From NCBI RefSeq assembly GCF_024296665.1, contig NZ_CP100762.1:3286001-3350000 (forward strand): a DNA stretch of 64,000 bases, written 5' to 3'. The notes beneath the pieces are model-generated. The model was not told the origin of the DNA, did not search any database, and saw only the letters and a program-made list of their open reading frames with translations. This document shows, one piece after another, positions 51,559-60,521 of the stretch. Position numbers and translations under genes: made by a program. Source of the DNA: Salinilacihabitans rarus. Lineage in GTDB: Archaea > Halobacteriota > Halobacteria > Halobacteriales > Natrialbaceae. Numbering within the stretch: the first letter of the stretch is position 1; each line of letters opens with the position of its first letter.

Positions 51559-53011
51559 GCCCGCCACCCCCGCTATCCGCGGTAGCCTCGTCGTCGAACC
51601 CGCCGAGCGTGGCGTACACGATCAGCCAGGCGGCGACGGGGAACGTGAGCACCAGCGCCAGCAGGATCGGATTGAGGGTGCTCGTCGGAACGCCCGTCAG
51701 GTCCGACACCACCGTGTTCATCCCGCCCAGCGAGAGCATCGACACGAAGACGATGGCCGCGATCCCGGTCGCCGTCTGCCAGTCGCGTTCGAACGGGCTC
51801 TCGACGAAGTGACCCGGCTGCTCGCGGCGGTCGATGAACGGCCACGCGATGACCACGAGGATGACGAGCCCCGTGATCAGCACGCCGCCGACGAACTCGA
51901 CCGACAGCGGGCCGACCCCGACCCAGTCCGGCAGTAGCTTCAGGATCCCGAACATCCACATCAGGTACCAGTCGGGCAGGACGAACTTCGGCGTCGTCGT
52001 CGGATCGTACGGGCCGTACGCGGCGACGTTGTGGACCGAGAAGAACCCGGCCAGAAGCGACAGCGTCCCCAGAGTGAGGAAGAACACGACCGCGCTGAGC
52101 GCCGCCTGCTGGGGGAAAAGCGGTAGCCCGACGACGACGCTGTCGTCGTCACGGTCGACGTCGGGAGCGCTCGCTGTGGCCGCGGCCGTCCCGCCGTCGG
52201 CCGACGCGGGAACGTCCGACGCCGGCGGGTCGGCCCGTCCTTCCGGCTCGCCGGCCGGCGTTTCGACCGGCGAAACCGGCGTCCCCGAGAACGACTCGTC
52301 GCGGGGTCCCTCGGTGTGCTTTTGCCGGTAGAGGACGATCATGTGGACGCCCAGTAACACGCCGATGAGCAGCGGAATCACGAGCACGTGCAGGAAGTAC
52401 ATCCGGGGGATCGACAGCGCGGTCGGGTACTCCCCGCCGAAGAGGACCCACGCGATGGTGTCGCCGATCACCGGCGTCGAACTGGCGACGACGTAGCCGA
52501 TGTTCGCCGCCTCCGCCGCGAAGTTGTCGTACGGGAGAACGTACCCGGTGAAACCGGCACCCATCCCGAGGACGACCAGCAGGACGCCGATCACCCAGTT
52601 TGGCTCTCGCGGGTTCCGGTAGGCACCCTGGAAGAACACCCGGAGCATGTGCAGGGCGGCCGAGGCGATAAACAGGTGTGCCGCCCAGTGGTGCAGTCGG
52701 CGGATGAACATCCCGTAGGAGATGTCGTACGTGAACGCGAGCACGCTCGCGAACGCCTGTGGCACCTCTTCGCCGTGGTACTGTGCGATGCTTCCCTGGT
52801 ACTCGACCGCGGCGGTGTTCGGCTGGTAGAAGAACCCGAGGAAGATCCCGGTCAGCCCCAGCACGAGGAAGCTGAAAAGCGTCACCTCCCCGAGGAGGAA
52901 CGAGTCCTCCGCCGGGAAGGCCTTGCCGAGTACCCCCCGTTCGGACCCGAGGCCCAGTCGCTCGTCGAGCCACGCGTACCCCCGCTCGTAGTAGCGTTCG
53001 GTCCGGCTCAT
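51551..53011 (-). CDS. narC: Cytochrome b of the nitrate reductase complex
   Basis: A 486-residue cytochrome b fused over both bc1-type halves (cytochrome b6 plus subunit IV), with about eight or nine transmembrane segments. Heme ligands are in RRLHHWAAHLFIASAALHML and YFLHVLVIPLLIGVLLGVHM, two His pairs per side of the bundle. PDWYLMWMFGILKLLPDW contains PDWY, the equivalent of the PEWY quinol-site motif. A long Asp/Pro/Ala linker (about residues 245-290) separates the halves. With NarB it would take electrons from menaquinol and pass them to the exported reductase. It starts one base after the narB stop. Confidence 0.88.
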   Translation of the reverse strand: MSRTERYYERGYAWLDERLGLGSERGVLGKAFPAEDSFLLGEVTLFSFLVLGLTGIFLGFFYQPNTAAVEYQGSIAQYHGEEVPQAFASVLAFTYDISYGMFIRRLHHWAAHLFIASAALHMLRVFFQGAYRNPREPNWVIGVLLVVLGMGAGFTGYVLPYDNFAAEAANIGYVVASSTPVIGDTIAWVLFGGEYPTALSIPRMYFLHVLVIPLLIGVLLGVHMIVLYRQKHTEGPRDESFSGTPVSPVETPAGEPEGRADPPASDVPASADGGTAAATASAPDVDRDDDSVVVGLPLFPQQAALSAVVFFLTLGTLSLLAGFFSVHNVAAYGPYDPTTTPKFVLPDWYLMWMFGILKLLPDWVGVGPLSVEFVGGVLITGLVILVVIAWPFIDRREQPGHFVESPFERDWQTATGIAAIVFVSMLSLGGMNTVVSDLTGVPTSTLNPILLALVLTFPVAAWLIVYATLGGFDDEATADSGGGGHA

Positions 53012-53012
53012 C

Positions 53013-53639
53013 TCACTTCACCCCCACCGTGCCGAGGAAGTCGCCCGTCGCGATGAGGTAGCCGTCCGAACTGAGCGTGATCGGCAACTGTGGCAACGGC
53101 CGGGGTGGCGGTCCCCCGACGACTGCCGCCCCGTCCCGGGGGTCGAACTCCCCGATGTGGCACGGGCAGACGAGTCTCGCGCCGTTTACCTCGCTCACCA
53201 TACATCCCATGTGTGTACAGACCTTGGAGAACGCGGCGTAGCCGCTGACGGTGTGTTCGAGCGCCGTTTCGTCCGCGTACGCGTCCTCCGAGTGACGGAC
53301 CAGCAGCGTCGGCGCGTCCGCGATGTCCGGACGCGGCTCCGGAAAGACCGTCAGCACCTCGCCGTGATCGAGGCGGTCTTCCGCTATCCGCTCGCCGTCC
53401 GCGTCGACGAGGTAGATCTCCTCCTCGTAGACCGGACCGTCGTAACTCGGATCGAGGACGTCGACGTCGCGAAGCGCCGACAGCGGGGCGGCGAGGCTCA
53501 GCGCGGACGCGACGCCGCCGGCCGTGACGACCCCCTTCGCGAGGCTTCGGCGCCGCACCGCCGCCCGGTCGTCCCGGAAGATACTCGGGCGGTCGCCGTC
53601 GGCGTGTTCGTGGCGCCCCTCGTCCGGATCGGCGGTCAC
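53013..53639 (-). CDS. narB: Rieske [2Fe-2S] protein of the nar operon
   Basis: A 208-residue protein. The Rieske motifs are C141-T-H143-MGC and C158-PC-H161 (VCPCHIGEFDP), with C146 and C160 available for the disulfide. An N-terminal segment VRRRSLAKGVVTAGGVASAL is a Tat-type signal and anchor, so the cluster domain lies outside the membrane. The PPPRPLPQLPIT end is the conserved Pro loop. It overlaps the upstream membrane protein by 4 bases. Confidence 0.88.
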   Translation of the reverse strand: MTADPDEGRHEHADGDRPSIFRDDRAAVRRRSLAKGVVTAGGVASALSLAAPLSALRDVDVLDPSYDGPVYEEEIYLVDADGERIAEDRLDHGEVLTVFPEPRPDIADAPTLLVRHSEDAYADETALEHTVSGYAAFSKVCTHMGCMVSEVNGARLVCPCHIGEFDPRDGAAVVGGPPPRPLPQLPITLSSDGYLIATGDFLGTVGVK

Positions 53640-54223
53640 GGGTGATCACCTCCGGCCCCGTGGCCGCGTAACTCCGCGACCTCCACGTGGGGCATGAACC
53701 ACGCGTAGAACGCCGCCGTCATCGCCGCGAGCGAGACGAACATCCCGGTGGCGTACACGCCGATGTACTGCACCCGGACGAGCGTCGCGAACTCGGCGGC
53801 GAACAGCGTCGCACAGACGATCGCGAACACCGAGAGTGCCCCGACGACGAGCAACCCCTCTGTCGATTCGCTCGCGGATCGGTACTCGACGACCCAGCGG
53901 TTTTCGGTCACGAACCAGTCAGGGACGACGACGCGGCCGCCGTCGGTCGCCCCCTCCGGCGGTCGGACGGCGGTCTCCATGAACCGGTGGAGCCCGGCGA
54001 GCAGCCCCACCAGCCCGAGCAACGCGATCCAGGTGATGACCCCGATCTGGCTCGGGGTGAGCTTCCCGGGTACGCTCACGAAGCCTTCGAGGGGCCTGAT
54101 GTCCGCGATCGCGTAGTCGACCACCAGCGGTTCCGTCGGGTGGCCACTGGACAGGGCGGTGATCCACATCGGAACGATCGCCGCCGCGAGGACGAGTCCG
54201 ACGATCGTCGATCGGCGCTTCAC
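53636..54223 (-). CDS. Four-TM membrane protein, first major gene of the nar operon
   Basis: A 195-residue protein with four hydrophobic segments (STIVGLVLAAAIVPMWITAL, IGVITWIALLGLVGLLAGL, LLVVGALSVFAIVCATLFAA, GMFVSLAAMTAAFYAWFMP). The loop after the second has RPPEGATDGGRVVVPDWF. It ends in FMPHVEVAELRGHG. No family function is assigned, but a gene of this type opens the haloarchaeal nar operon. His residues in the helices could bind heme, unproven. Confidence 0.62.
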   Translation of the reverse strand: MKRRSTIVGLVLAAAIVPMWITALSSGHPTEPLVVDYAIADIRPLEGFVSVPGKLTPSQIGVITWIALLGLVGLLAGLHRFMETAVRPPEGATDGGRVVVPDWFVTENRWVVEYRSASESTEGLLVVGALSVFAIVCATLFAAEFATLVRVQYIGVYATGMFVSLAAMTAAFYAWFMPHVEVAELRGHGAGGDHP

Positions 54224-54309
54224 GGTGGGTCACCCCGGGGGTCCGGCCGGCCGGCATCCGACCCGTCGTGTCGCGGTTCACTGGCTCCGGACGTGTTCCT
54301 GATAGTCAT
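54220..54309 (-). CDS. Possible 29-residue leader ORF of the nar operon
   Basis: An ORF from the ATG at 54309 (MTIRNTSGASEPRHDG...) that overlaps the start of the four-TM protein gene by 4 bases (ATGA). It is the first ATG after the predicted transcription start near 54347, so the major gene may be reached by coupled translation. The sequence is Gly/Pro/Asp-rich and not obviously structured, so it may be only a leader. Confidence 0.3.
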   Translation of the reverse strand: MTIRNTSGASEPRHDGSDAGRPDPRGDPP

Positions 54310-54368
54310 CGTCGACAGGCGTACCGACGAACGACGTCCCGGAATACGCCACTCCGGACCGGTCCGGG

Positions 54369-54376
54369 CTTTTATG
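54369..54376 (-). promoter_or_regulatory. TATA box for the leftward nar operon
   Basis: CATAAAAG on the minus strand (plus CTTTTATG), expected to start transcription near 54347. It lies between the operon and the divergent NarO-like gene, so binding by that regulator can control both. The rightward gene may use one of the A/T-rich patches GTATATTGAT or AATTATTATC at 54430-54472. No clear regulator dyad was identified by eye. Confidence 0.45.
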
Positions 54377-54547
54377 AGGCGGGGCCGATCGCCGCGCCGG
54401 AGTCCCCGCGGGCGCCGGGCGGCCCGCGATCGTATATTGATAACCGGCCCGCGCGAAATCCGCAAATTATTATCCCTCCTTCGCTCGCGCGGTGATTAGA
54501 ATAGCTGGCTATCTTATGCGGGTACGGTTCGACGGTTTCAGTATCGG

Positions 54548-55213
54548 ATGAGCACGAAGAATCCGCGGGCCAGTGAGAGCGAACCGGTCGACCACCGGCG
54601 GACGTGCGCGCGGCTGGAGGTCCGGATCCGTCCGGGAGACGACTACTCGTGTCCGCTCACGCTCCCCCTCACTTCGTGTCACTGCGGCGCGGAACCGGGT
54701 CCCGTCCTCGCCGACGAACCGGTCGACGGCATCGAGTTCACCAGAGGGACCGAGGAGTGTCTCATCGATTTCGTCCTGGCCGACGGGGAGGTCGTCTCGA
54801 AGAGCGGCCCGTCGAGGCGGTCGCCCTGCCTCTGTGACGCCTTCCAGCGGCGTCGCTGTGTCCCCAAGTACGGTCGGATCGAGGACGGCTGGTTACACGC
54901 GACCACCCACGTCAAGAGCCACGAACAGATCAGGCCGCTGGTGGCGGACCTGCGGGCGCTCGCCGACAGGGTGGTCGTCGACCGCCTCGTCGTCGCCGAA
55001 CCGGACGGGCACCACGACCCCGTCCTGTTCGATCGGGCGACGCTCACCGAAAAGCAACGCGAGGCGGTCGAAGCGGCCGTCGAACGTGGATACTACTCGA
55101 CCGAGTCGGACGTGAGACTCGCTGAGATCGCCGACGACCTCGGGATCAGCCAGTCGGCGCTCTCGGAGCGTCTCCGGACGGCACAGTCGAAGCTCATCAC
55201 GGACCTGTTCTAG
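54548..55213 (+). CDS. narO: NarO-like oxygen-responsive regulator
   Basis: A 221-residue protein. The N-terminal half is Cys-rich: C20, C35, C44, C46 and C71, then C94-L-C96-DAFQRRR-C104, which is the C-x-C-x7-C part of the motif described for haloarchaeal NarO, where an oxygen-labile iron-sulfur cluster is inferred. The C-terminal 60 residues are a bacterio-opsin-activator-type helix-turn-helix (LTEKQREAVEAAVERGYY ... LAEIADDLGISQSALSERL). NarO activates nar and other denitrification genes without oxygen. It is divergent from the nar operon and convergent with the next regulator, overlapping it by 4 bases at the stops. Confidence 0.82.
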   Translation: MSTKNPRASESEPVDHRRTCARLEVRIRPGDDYSCPLTLPLTSCHCGAEPGPVLADEPVDGIEFTRGTEECLIDFVLADGEVVSKSGPSRRSPCLCDAFQRRRCVPKYGRIEDGWLHATTHVKSHEQIRPLVADLRALADRVVVDRLVVAEPDGHHDPVLFDRATLTEKQREAVEAAVERGYYSTESDVRLAEIADDLGISQSALSERLRTAQSKLITDLF

Positions 55214-57885
55214 CGTCGCTCGTCGCGGTGTATCGATTCGACGAGTTTCCGCTGTATCGCCCGGAGCTGCGTCGAGAACGCGGGCTGGGAGATGCCGAGC
55301 GACTCGGCGATCTCCTCGCCCGTGCTCTTGCGCGGCTGGTCGAAGTAGCCGCCGCGGTACGCCGCCTCGAGGATCTCGTGTTGTCGGTCGGTCAACCGCT
55401 CGTCGGACGGCGGGGCCGACGACGATCCGGAACGCGGCGGCGTGGCGTACGCCCGCAGCCGGACGTCCGGATACAGCTCCCGCAGCCGACTCGTAAACTC
55501 CTGTTTGTTCCACTGGCGAGGGATCGAGAGGTCGATCCTGATCCCCCGCGTCGAGACCGTCACCTCGCAGACGGCTGCACCCAGACCGGCGACGCTGGTC
55601 ACGATGCAGTCCCCGACGACGGCTTCGAGTCGGGGCGAGGAACTGTCACACACCACGCGGCTGTGGCGGACGCTCGCTTCCTCCCCGAGGGTGGTCGCGA
55701 CCTCGTCGGCGTCGCCGTCGTCGACGACGAAGTGAACCAGATAGCCGCCGTCGGATCGACGGGTGACGTTTTCGATGACGACCTCCGCGTCGAACCGGGA
55801 CGCGAGGCGCGCGAACGGATCCCGCGCGCCGGTGACCTCGACCGTCAGCGTCGTGGTCTCGTCGGCGAGGAGCGCGTCCTGCCGGTCCGCCGCGGCGAAC
55901 GCGTGCCCGACGAGCGACCCGAGTTCGACGAGGGAGTCACGCACGGTGGCGTCGAACCCCTCGGGTTCGGTGCTGATCGCGGTGAGGACCCCGTAGAGGA
56001 CGCCCCCGTGGTAGATCGGGACGCTGGCCAGCGACCTGAACTCGTACAGGAGGGCCGTCCGTCGCCACCCCGCCTCCCCCGGCCGGCCGGCGGTGTCGGC
56101 TTCGACGACGGCTTCGCGTTCGGCCGCGGCCCGGGCTGCCGGGAGCGTGTTGTCCTCCGAGAGCGCGAGCGGAACGCCCTCCAGATACGCCTCGGGCGTC
56201 CCGACGTGGTGGGCGACCCGCAGTTCGTTTCGCTCCGGGTCGGGGACCCCTATCCAGGCGCCGTCCACCGGCCGGAGCGAGAGGAGGGACGTACAGATCG
56301 CCCGCGAGATCGCCGGCCGCGAGTCGGCCTCGCAGACGGCCGCCACCGCGTTCTGGACGCCCTCGACGACCCGCCGGGAGCGTTCGAGTCGGTCTTCGAG
56401 CGTTTCGAGTTCGCGGCTCCGTCGGCCGAGTTCGGCCTCGCTCAGGTGGCGGGCGAGCGCTGCCCCGGCGAGGTCACACGCCGCTTTCACGGTCTCGACG
56501 CGGAACCCGTCTCCCACCTCGGGGTCGGGATCGCCGACGACGAGCGCGCCGCGGTCGTCGAGCGGCACGATCAGTTGTCGGCGGACGGTCGCCCCGGAGG
56601 CCGCGAGTTCGTCGGCGACGTCGTCCCCCTCCAGCCGTGTCGCCGTCCCGTCGACGAAACTCCGCCAGACGGCGTTCTCCCCCGGCGAGACGCGCGGGAA
56701 CTCCTCGAGGCGAACGTCGAGCGCCTCGGGAACGGCCGCCGGAACGAGTTCCGCGCCGCGGTCGTCGTACAGGTACGCCACGCAGTGGGCGGCGTTCAGC
56801 GTCTCCGCCGCCAGATCGACGACCGGTCGGGCGACGTCGCTGGCCGTGCTGGCGGTCCGTATCCCCGTCCTCGCCGCCTTCAGTCTGCGCACCGGCGCTT
56901 CGTATCGCTCCGTCAGCCGTTCGTTCGTCGGCCGGCGGACCAGTTCGGTGGCGATCAGGCTCCCGAAGGTCGCCGCGAGCGTTTCGACGACGGCGGCGAT
57001 GTCGTCGTCGAACGCCCGGGGGCGCGTCAGGTAGTACGCGAGCACCGCCTCGACGCGACCCGCCGATTTCACCGGGATCCCGAAGGCCGCTTTGAGGTTC
57101 GACGACGCCGCGATCTCCGTTCTGATGTACTTGTCCGGCGAGAGCGAGGACACGTCGCGGATCCACTCGGTGTCCTCGGTCGCCCAGACCCTGCCGGGCA
57201 ACCCCTCGCCCTTCCGAAACCCGGTCGTTCTCGTCACTTCGACGAACTCGCGAAACGAGTCGTTCAGGGCGTACGACTTCGCGTGTTCGAGTTCGTCCCG
57301 CCTCGAGTTCGGGACCCATATCTCGCTGTACTCCCACGCCGTCAGCTCACACACGTCCGTCAGGACGACGTGTAGCCCTTCCTCGATCGTGTCGGCGCGT
57401 GCGAGCCGCTGGTTCAGATCCGAGACGGTGTTGAGGTTCCGACGGTTCGGGTCCCGCTCGGCCGTCCCGGAGTCGACGGCGCGGCGGATGCGGTTCGCGA
57501 GCGACTCGAACTCGGTCGGTGGCCTCTCGTCGCGGGTGACGTAATCGGGCGCGTCCACGACGCGGACGTCGCTCGCGGCCGCCCCGTCGCCGTCCGCGGT
57601 CCACGGGACGACCGGCAACGACGGGTACCGGTCGCGGATCCGTTCGAGGAACGCGCGGCCGTCACCGTCGTCGAGGTCCGACTCGCTCACGACGCAGTCG
57701 ACGCTCGACTCCTCGAGCGCGACGACGGCGTCGTCGGTCGAAGAGACGGAGACGACGCGTCCGACCTCGCGCCGAAGCCCCGCTTCGAGGGCTTCTGCGG
57801 CCGACGAGCGCGCCACGAGGAGCACGGTTAGTTCGTCATCCGACCGCCGGTCGCCGACTCCCCCCTCGAGAGTCTGTTCTGCCAT
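55210..57885 (-). CDS. Bat-like GAF / HTH regulator
   Basis: An 891-residue multi-domain regulator. The first 110 residues resemble a receiver domain (LTVLLVARSSAAEALEAGL, VDCVVSESDLDDGDGRAFLE), with the phosphoacceptor region changed. At least two GAF domains follow (about 150-300 and about 330-480; FRKGEGLPGRVWATEDTEWI, LKAAFGIPVKSAGRVEAVL), then a third with a bacterio-opsin-activator type GAF/HTH (HTH_10) at the end (LTDRQHEILEAAYRGGYF ... AESLGISQPAFSTQLRAIQ). Start 57885 is chosen because a TATA-like GTTAAAGG lies near 57920; the upstream GTG would fall inside it. Its position beside narO suggests a redox or DMSO/nitrate role, unproven. Confidence 0.72.
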   Translation of the reverse strand: MAEQTLEGGVGDRRSDDELTVLLVARSSAAEALEAGLRREVGRVVSVSSTDDAVVALEESSVDCVVSESDLDDGDGRAFLERIRDRYPSLPVVPWTADGDGAAASDVRVVDAPDYVTRDERPPTEFESLANRIRRAVDSGTAERDPNRRNLNTVSDLNQRLARADTIEEGLHVVLTDVCELTAWEYSEIWVPNSRRDELEHAKSYALNDSFREFVEVTRTTGFRKGEGLPGRVWATEDTEWIRDVSSLSPDKYIRTEIAASSNLKAAFGIPVKSAGRVEAVLAYYLTRPRAFDDDIAAVVETLAATFGSLIATELVRRPTNERLTERYEAPVRRLKAARTGIRTASTASDVARPVVDLAAETLNAAHCVAYLYDDRGAELVPAAVPEALDVRLEEFPRVSPGENAVWRSFVDGTATRLEGDDVADELAASGATVRRQLIVPLDDRGALVVGDPDPEVGDGFRVETVKAACDLAGAALARHLSEAELGRRSRELETLEDRLERSRRVVEGVQNAVAAVCEADSRPAISRAICTSLLSLRPVDGAWIGVPDPERNELRVAHHVGTPEAYLEGVPLALSEDNTLPAARAAAEREAVVEADTAGRPGEAGWRRTALLYEFRSLASVPIYHGGVLYGVLTAISTEPEGFDATVRDSLVELGSLVGHAFAAADRQDALLADETTTLTVEVTGARDPFARLASRFDAEVVIENVTRRSDGGYLVHFVVDDGDADEVATTLGEEASVRHSRVVCDSSSPRLEAVVGDCIVTSVAGLGAAVCEVTVSTRGIRIDLSIPRQWNKQEFTSRLRELYPDVRLRAYATPPRSGSSSAPPSDERLTDRQHEILEAAYRGGYFDQPRKSTGEEIAESLGISQPAFSTQLRAIQRKLVESIHRDERR

Positions 57886-57954
57886 CTGGGCTCCCGTCTC
57901 CCCTTGGCTCGACGTTCCTTTAACGACCACAACGGTTACTGTCGAGTGAGAATC

Positions 57955-57971
57955 GTGGCAACAGGTGCCAC
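57955..57971. promoter_or_regulatory. 6-bp inverted repeat between regulator and lpdA
   Basis: GTGGCA-ACAGG-TGCCAC. It lies 34 bases upstream of the regulator's TATA-like box and about 80 bases before that of lpdA. Candidate operator in a 189-base divergent gap. Confidence 0.3.
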
Positions 57972-58052
57972 GCCGTCCGAACTCGCCGGCCCCGCCCGAC
58001 TCGCAGACGTGCCACTGCGCCGTCAGTCTTGCAGATCAAAGGCAATATTAAG

Positions 58053-58060
58053 CAAGACTA
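58053..58060 (+). promoter_or_regulatory. TATA box of lpdA
   Basis: AATATTAA centred about 20-25 bases before the ATG at 58075, giving a very short or no leader. It supports this ATG rather than any longer upstream reading. Confidence 0.4.
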
Positions 58061-58074
58061 CTGAGCCACAGTCG

Positions 58075-59901
58075 ATGACATACGAGTTCGAGTTGCCGGA
58101 GCTTGGAGACGATGCGACCGACGGGACTCTCGTGGCGAGCCACGTCGAGCCGGGAGACGCCGTCAGCGAGGGGGACCCCGTCGTCGAGGTCGAGACGGAC
58201 AAGTCCGTCGTCGAGGTGCCGGCGCCGGTCGACGGCACCGTCCTCGACCTCGCCGCGGACGTCGGCGACACCGTCGCCGTCGGCGACGTCGTCGCCCGCT
58301 TCGAGGTCGAGGACGGAGCCGCTGACGACGCCGCCGACGCGGACGAACCGGACGACGGTCCGACGCCGGCCGTAACGCGGGTCGGGTCGGACGACGGCGA
58401 CGAACCGGACGCCGACGCGGACGAACCGGACGACGGCCCGACGCCGGCGGTCACCCGAATAGACGACGCGGCGACGACCGACGCCCCCGCGGGCGCCGTC
58501 GACGGCGTCCCCGAGTCGACCGAGGTACTCGTCGTCGGGGCCGGCCCCGGCGGCTACGTCGCGGCGATCCGCGCCGCCCAGCTCGGCCTCGACGTCACCC
58601 TCGTCGAAAAGGACGCCTACGGCGGCACCTGCCTCAACGAGGGCTGCATCCCGTCGAAGGCGCTCGTCCACGGCGCCGACGTCGCCCACGAGGCGACCCA
58701 CGCCGAGCACCTGGGCGTCACCGCCGAGGTCGACGTCGACGTCGGCCGCCTGACGGCGTGGAAAGACGACGTGGTCGATCGGCTGACCGGCGGCGTCGAG
58801 GGGCTGTGTCGCGCCGCCGGCGTCACGCTCGTGGACGGCCGCGCGACGTTCGTCGACGACCACCGCGCCCGGATCTCGACCGACGAGGGTGACGCGACCC
58901 TGACGTTCGAGTACGCGATCGTCGCCACGGGCAGCCGCCCCGTCGAGATTCCGGGCTTCGAACCCGACGGCGAGCGGATCCTCGACTCGACCGACGCGCT
59001 CGACCTGTCGTCGGCCCCCGACCGGCTGGTCGTCGTCGGCGCGGGCTACATCGGGATGGAACTGTCGACGGTCTTCGCGAAACTCGGGACGGACGTCACC
59101 GTCGTCGAGATGTTGGACGACGTCCTGCCGATGTACGACGACGAGATCTCGCGTGTCGTACGCGAGCGGGCCGTCGAGTTCGGCGTCGAGTTCCGGTTCG
59201 GCGAGCGCGCCGCCGACTGGGAGCCGACCGACGACGGCGTCGTCGTCACGGTGGAAGACGAGGACGGCGCGACGACCGACCTCGCCGCCGACGCCGCGTT
59301 GGTCGTCGCCGGCCGCGAACCGGTCTCGGAGACGGTCGGCTTCGAAGCGCTCGGGATCGAACCCGACGACCGCGGGTTCGTGCCGACGGACGCGCAGGGG
59401 CGGACGGCCCGCGACCACGTCTTCGCCGTCGGCGACGTCGCCGGCGAGCCGATGCTGGCGCACAAGGCCAGCCACGAGGGTGAAGTCGCCGCGGCCGCGA
59501 TCGCCGGCGAACCGGCCGCGCTCGACCACGAGGCGATGCCCGCGGCCGTCTTCACCGACCCCGAGGTCGCGACGGTCGGGCTGACCCGCGAGGAGGCCGC
59601 CGAGGCGGGCTACGATCCGGTCGTCGGCCGGATGCCCCTGCAGGCGAACGGCCGGGCGCTGACCCTCGGATCGACCGACGGCTTCGTCCGGATCGTCGCG
59701 GACGCGGCCACCGAGCGCGTCCTCGGCGCGGGGATCGTCGCCCCGAACGCCTCCGAACTGATCGGCGAGGTCGCCCTCGCGCTGGAGGTCGGCGCCGACC
59801 TCGAGACGCTCGCCGGCACCGTCCACACGCACCCGACGCTGTCGGAGGCGGTGATGGAGGCCGCCGCGGCCGCCCGCGGCGAGGCCATCCACACGCGCTG
59901 A
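58075..59901 (+). CDS. lpdA: Dihydrolipoamide dehydrogenase with N-terminal lipoyl domain
   Basis: A 608-residue fusion. Residues 1-80 are a lipoyl domain with the modifiable Lys43 in VEVETDKSVVEV. A Pro/Asp/Glu linker follows, with a repeated DADEPDDGPTPAVTR unit. The E3 part begins at about 145: VLVVGAGPGGYVAAIRAAQLG (FAD), the redox disulfide GGTCLNEGCIPSKAL, VVVGAGYIGMELSTVFAKLG (NAD), HVFAVGDV, and the C-terminal catalytic HTHPTLSEAV with His and Glu. It would reoxidise dihydrolipoamide, on its own lipoyl arm or on partners of the 2-oxoacid dehydrogenase or glycine cleavage type. The lipoate ligase downstream could charge the lipoyl lysine. Confidence 0.88.
   Translation: MTYEFELPELGDDATDGTLVASHVEPGDAVSEGDPVVEVETDKSVVEVPAPVDGTVLDLAADVGDTVAVGDVVARFEVEDGAADDAADADEPDDGPTPAVTRVGSDDGDEPDADADEPDDGPTPAVTRIDDAATTDAPAGAVDGVPESTEVLVVGAGPGGYVAAIRAAQLGLDVTLVEKDAYGGTCLNEGCIPSKALVHGADVAHEATHAEHLGVTAEVDVDVGRLTAWKDDVVDRLTGGVEGLCRAAGVTLVDGRATFVDDHRARISTDEGDATLTFEYAIVATGSRPVEIPGFEPDGERILDSTDALDLSSAPDRLVVVGAGYIGMELSTVFAKLGTDVTVVEMLDDVLPMYDDEISRVVRERAVEFGVEFRFGERAADWEPTDDGVVVTVEDEDGATTDLAADAALVVAGREPVSETVGFEALGIEPDDRGFVPTDAQGRTARDHVFAVGDVAGEPMLAHKASHEGEVAAAAIAGEPAALDHEAMPAAVFTDPEVATVGLTREEAAEAGYDPVVGRMPLQANGRALTLGSTDGFVRIVADAATERVLGAGIVAPNASELIGEVALALEVGADLETLAGTVHTHPTLSEAVMEAAAAARGEAIHTR
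58333..58457 (+). repeat. Duplicated unit in the lpdA linker
   Basis: Two nearly identical segments starting GCCGACGCGGACGAACCGG, 78 bases apart (58333 and 58411), each encoding ADADEPDDGPTPAVTR. The period is in frame (26 residues). They lengthen the flexible arm carrying the lipoyl domain. Confidence 0.65.
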
Positions 59902-59940
59902 GGTCGCCCGCGGACCGGCGCCGACCCGCGAATAAACGGC

Positions 59941-59946
59941 TTTTTT
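59941..59946 (+). terminator. Poly-T terminator after lpdA
   Basis: A run of six T, 40 bases after the lpdA stop, in otherwise G+C-rich sequence. A T-run is enough for intrinsic termination in archaea. It also separates lpdA from the OsmC-like gene. Confidence 0.5.
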
Positions 59947-60003
59947 GTTGACGGAGGATTCGAAGGGTACTTCACAATATGGCCAAAACTACACAATACA
60001 GAC

Positions 60004-60402
60004 ATGGCCGACATCTCCCTGACGACGACTAACGAAGACGGCTTCGACACGCAGAGCGTCATCGGCGACTTCGCGCTCGCCATCGACCCGATGGACGAGA
60101 CGGGTCCGAACCCGAACGCGGTCCTGGTCGCCGACTACGCGTCGTGTTTCCTGCCCGCCGTCCGCCTCGGCGCGCAGAAGGCCGGCTACGACGACCTCGG
60201 CCGGATGGAGATCGAGGCGACGGCCGAGATGGACGACGAGGACGACCTCGAAGCGATCGCGTTCACGCTGAAGGTCGAAGCCGACGTCGACGACCCCGCG
60301 GAACTGGTCGCCCTCGGCGAGGACATGTGTCACGTCCACGCGGCGCTCCGCGAGGACCTGACCGCCGACGTCACCGTCGAGACCGACGCGTTCGACGACT
60401 AG
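60004..60402 (+). CDS. OsmC-family protein
   Basis: A 132-residue OsmC-like protein. The two reactive cysteines are present in DYASCFLPAVR and EDMCHVHAALR, the positions of the peroxidase pair in OsmC/Ohr. Chain length matches the family. OsmC proteins reduce organic hydroperoxides, in Ohr using lipoyl-dehydrogenase-type electron supply; here the gene sits directly after lpdA with its lipoyl domain, which suggests that the two are functionally linked. A short ATG ORF just upstream (59979) in another frame is closed after 17 codons and is not considered a gene. Confidence 0.8.
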   Translation: MADISLTTTNEDGFDTQSVIGDFALAIDPMDETGPNPNAVLVADYASCFLPAVRLGAQKAGYDDLGRMEIEATAEMDDEDDLEAIAFTLKVEADVDDPAELVALGEDMCHVHAALREDLTADVTVETDAFDD

Positions 60403-60521
60403 GACGGTCGCAGCACGCTTCGGCCCGGCGTCTTCTTCTGGAACCGTCGCCGTCCGACGGCCGCTTCCGGTCTTCCGTGCCGGACACGGAACTACGGGCG
60501 TACCGAAACGCGCTCGCCGCG

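Noticed and set aside
57904..58074. Upstream extension of lpdA
   Set aside because: It would lie before the TATA element and does not add a recognisable part to the lipoyl domain, which starts cleanly at 58075.
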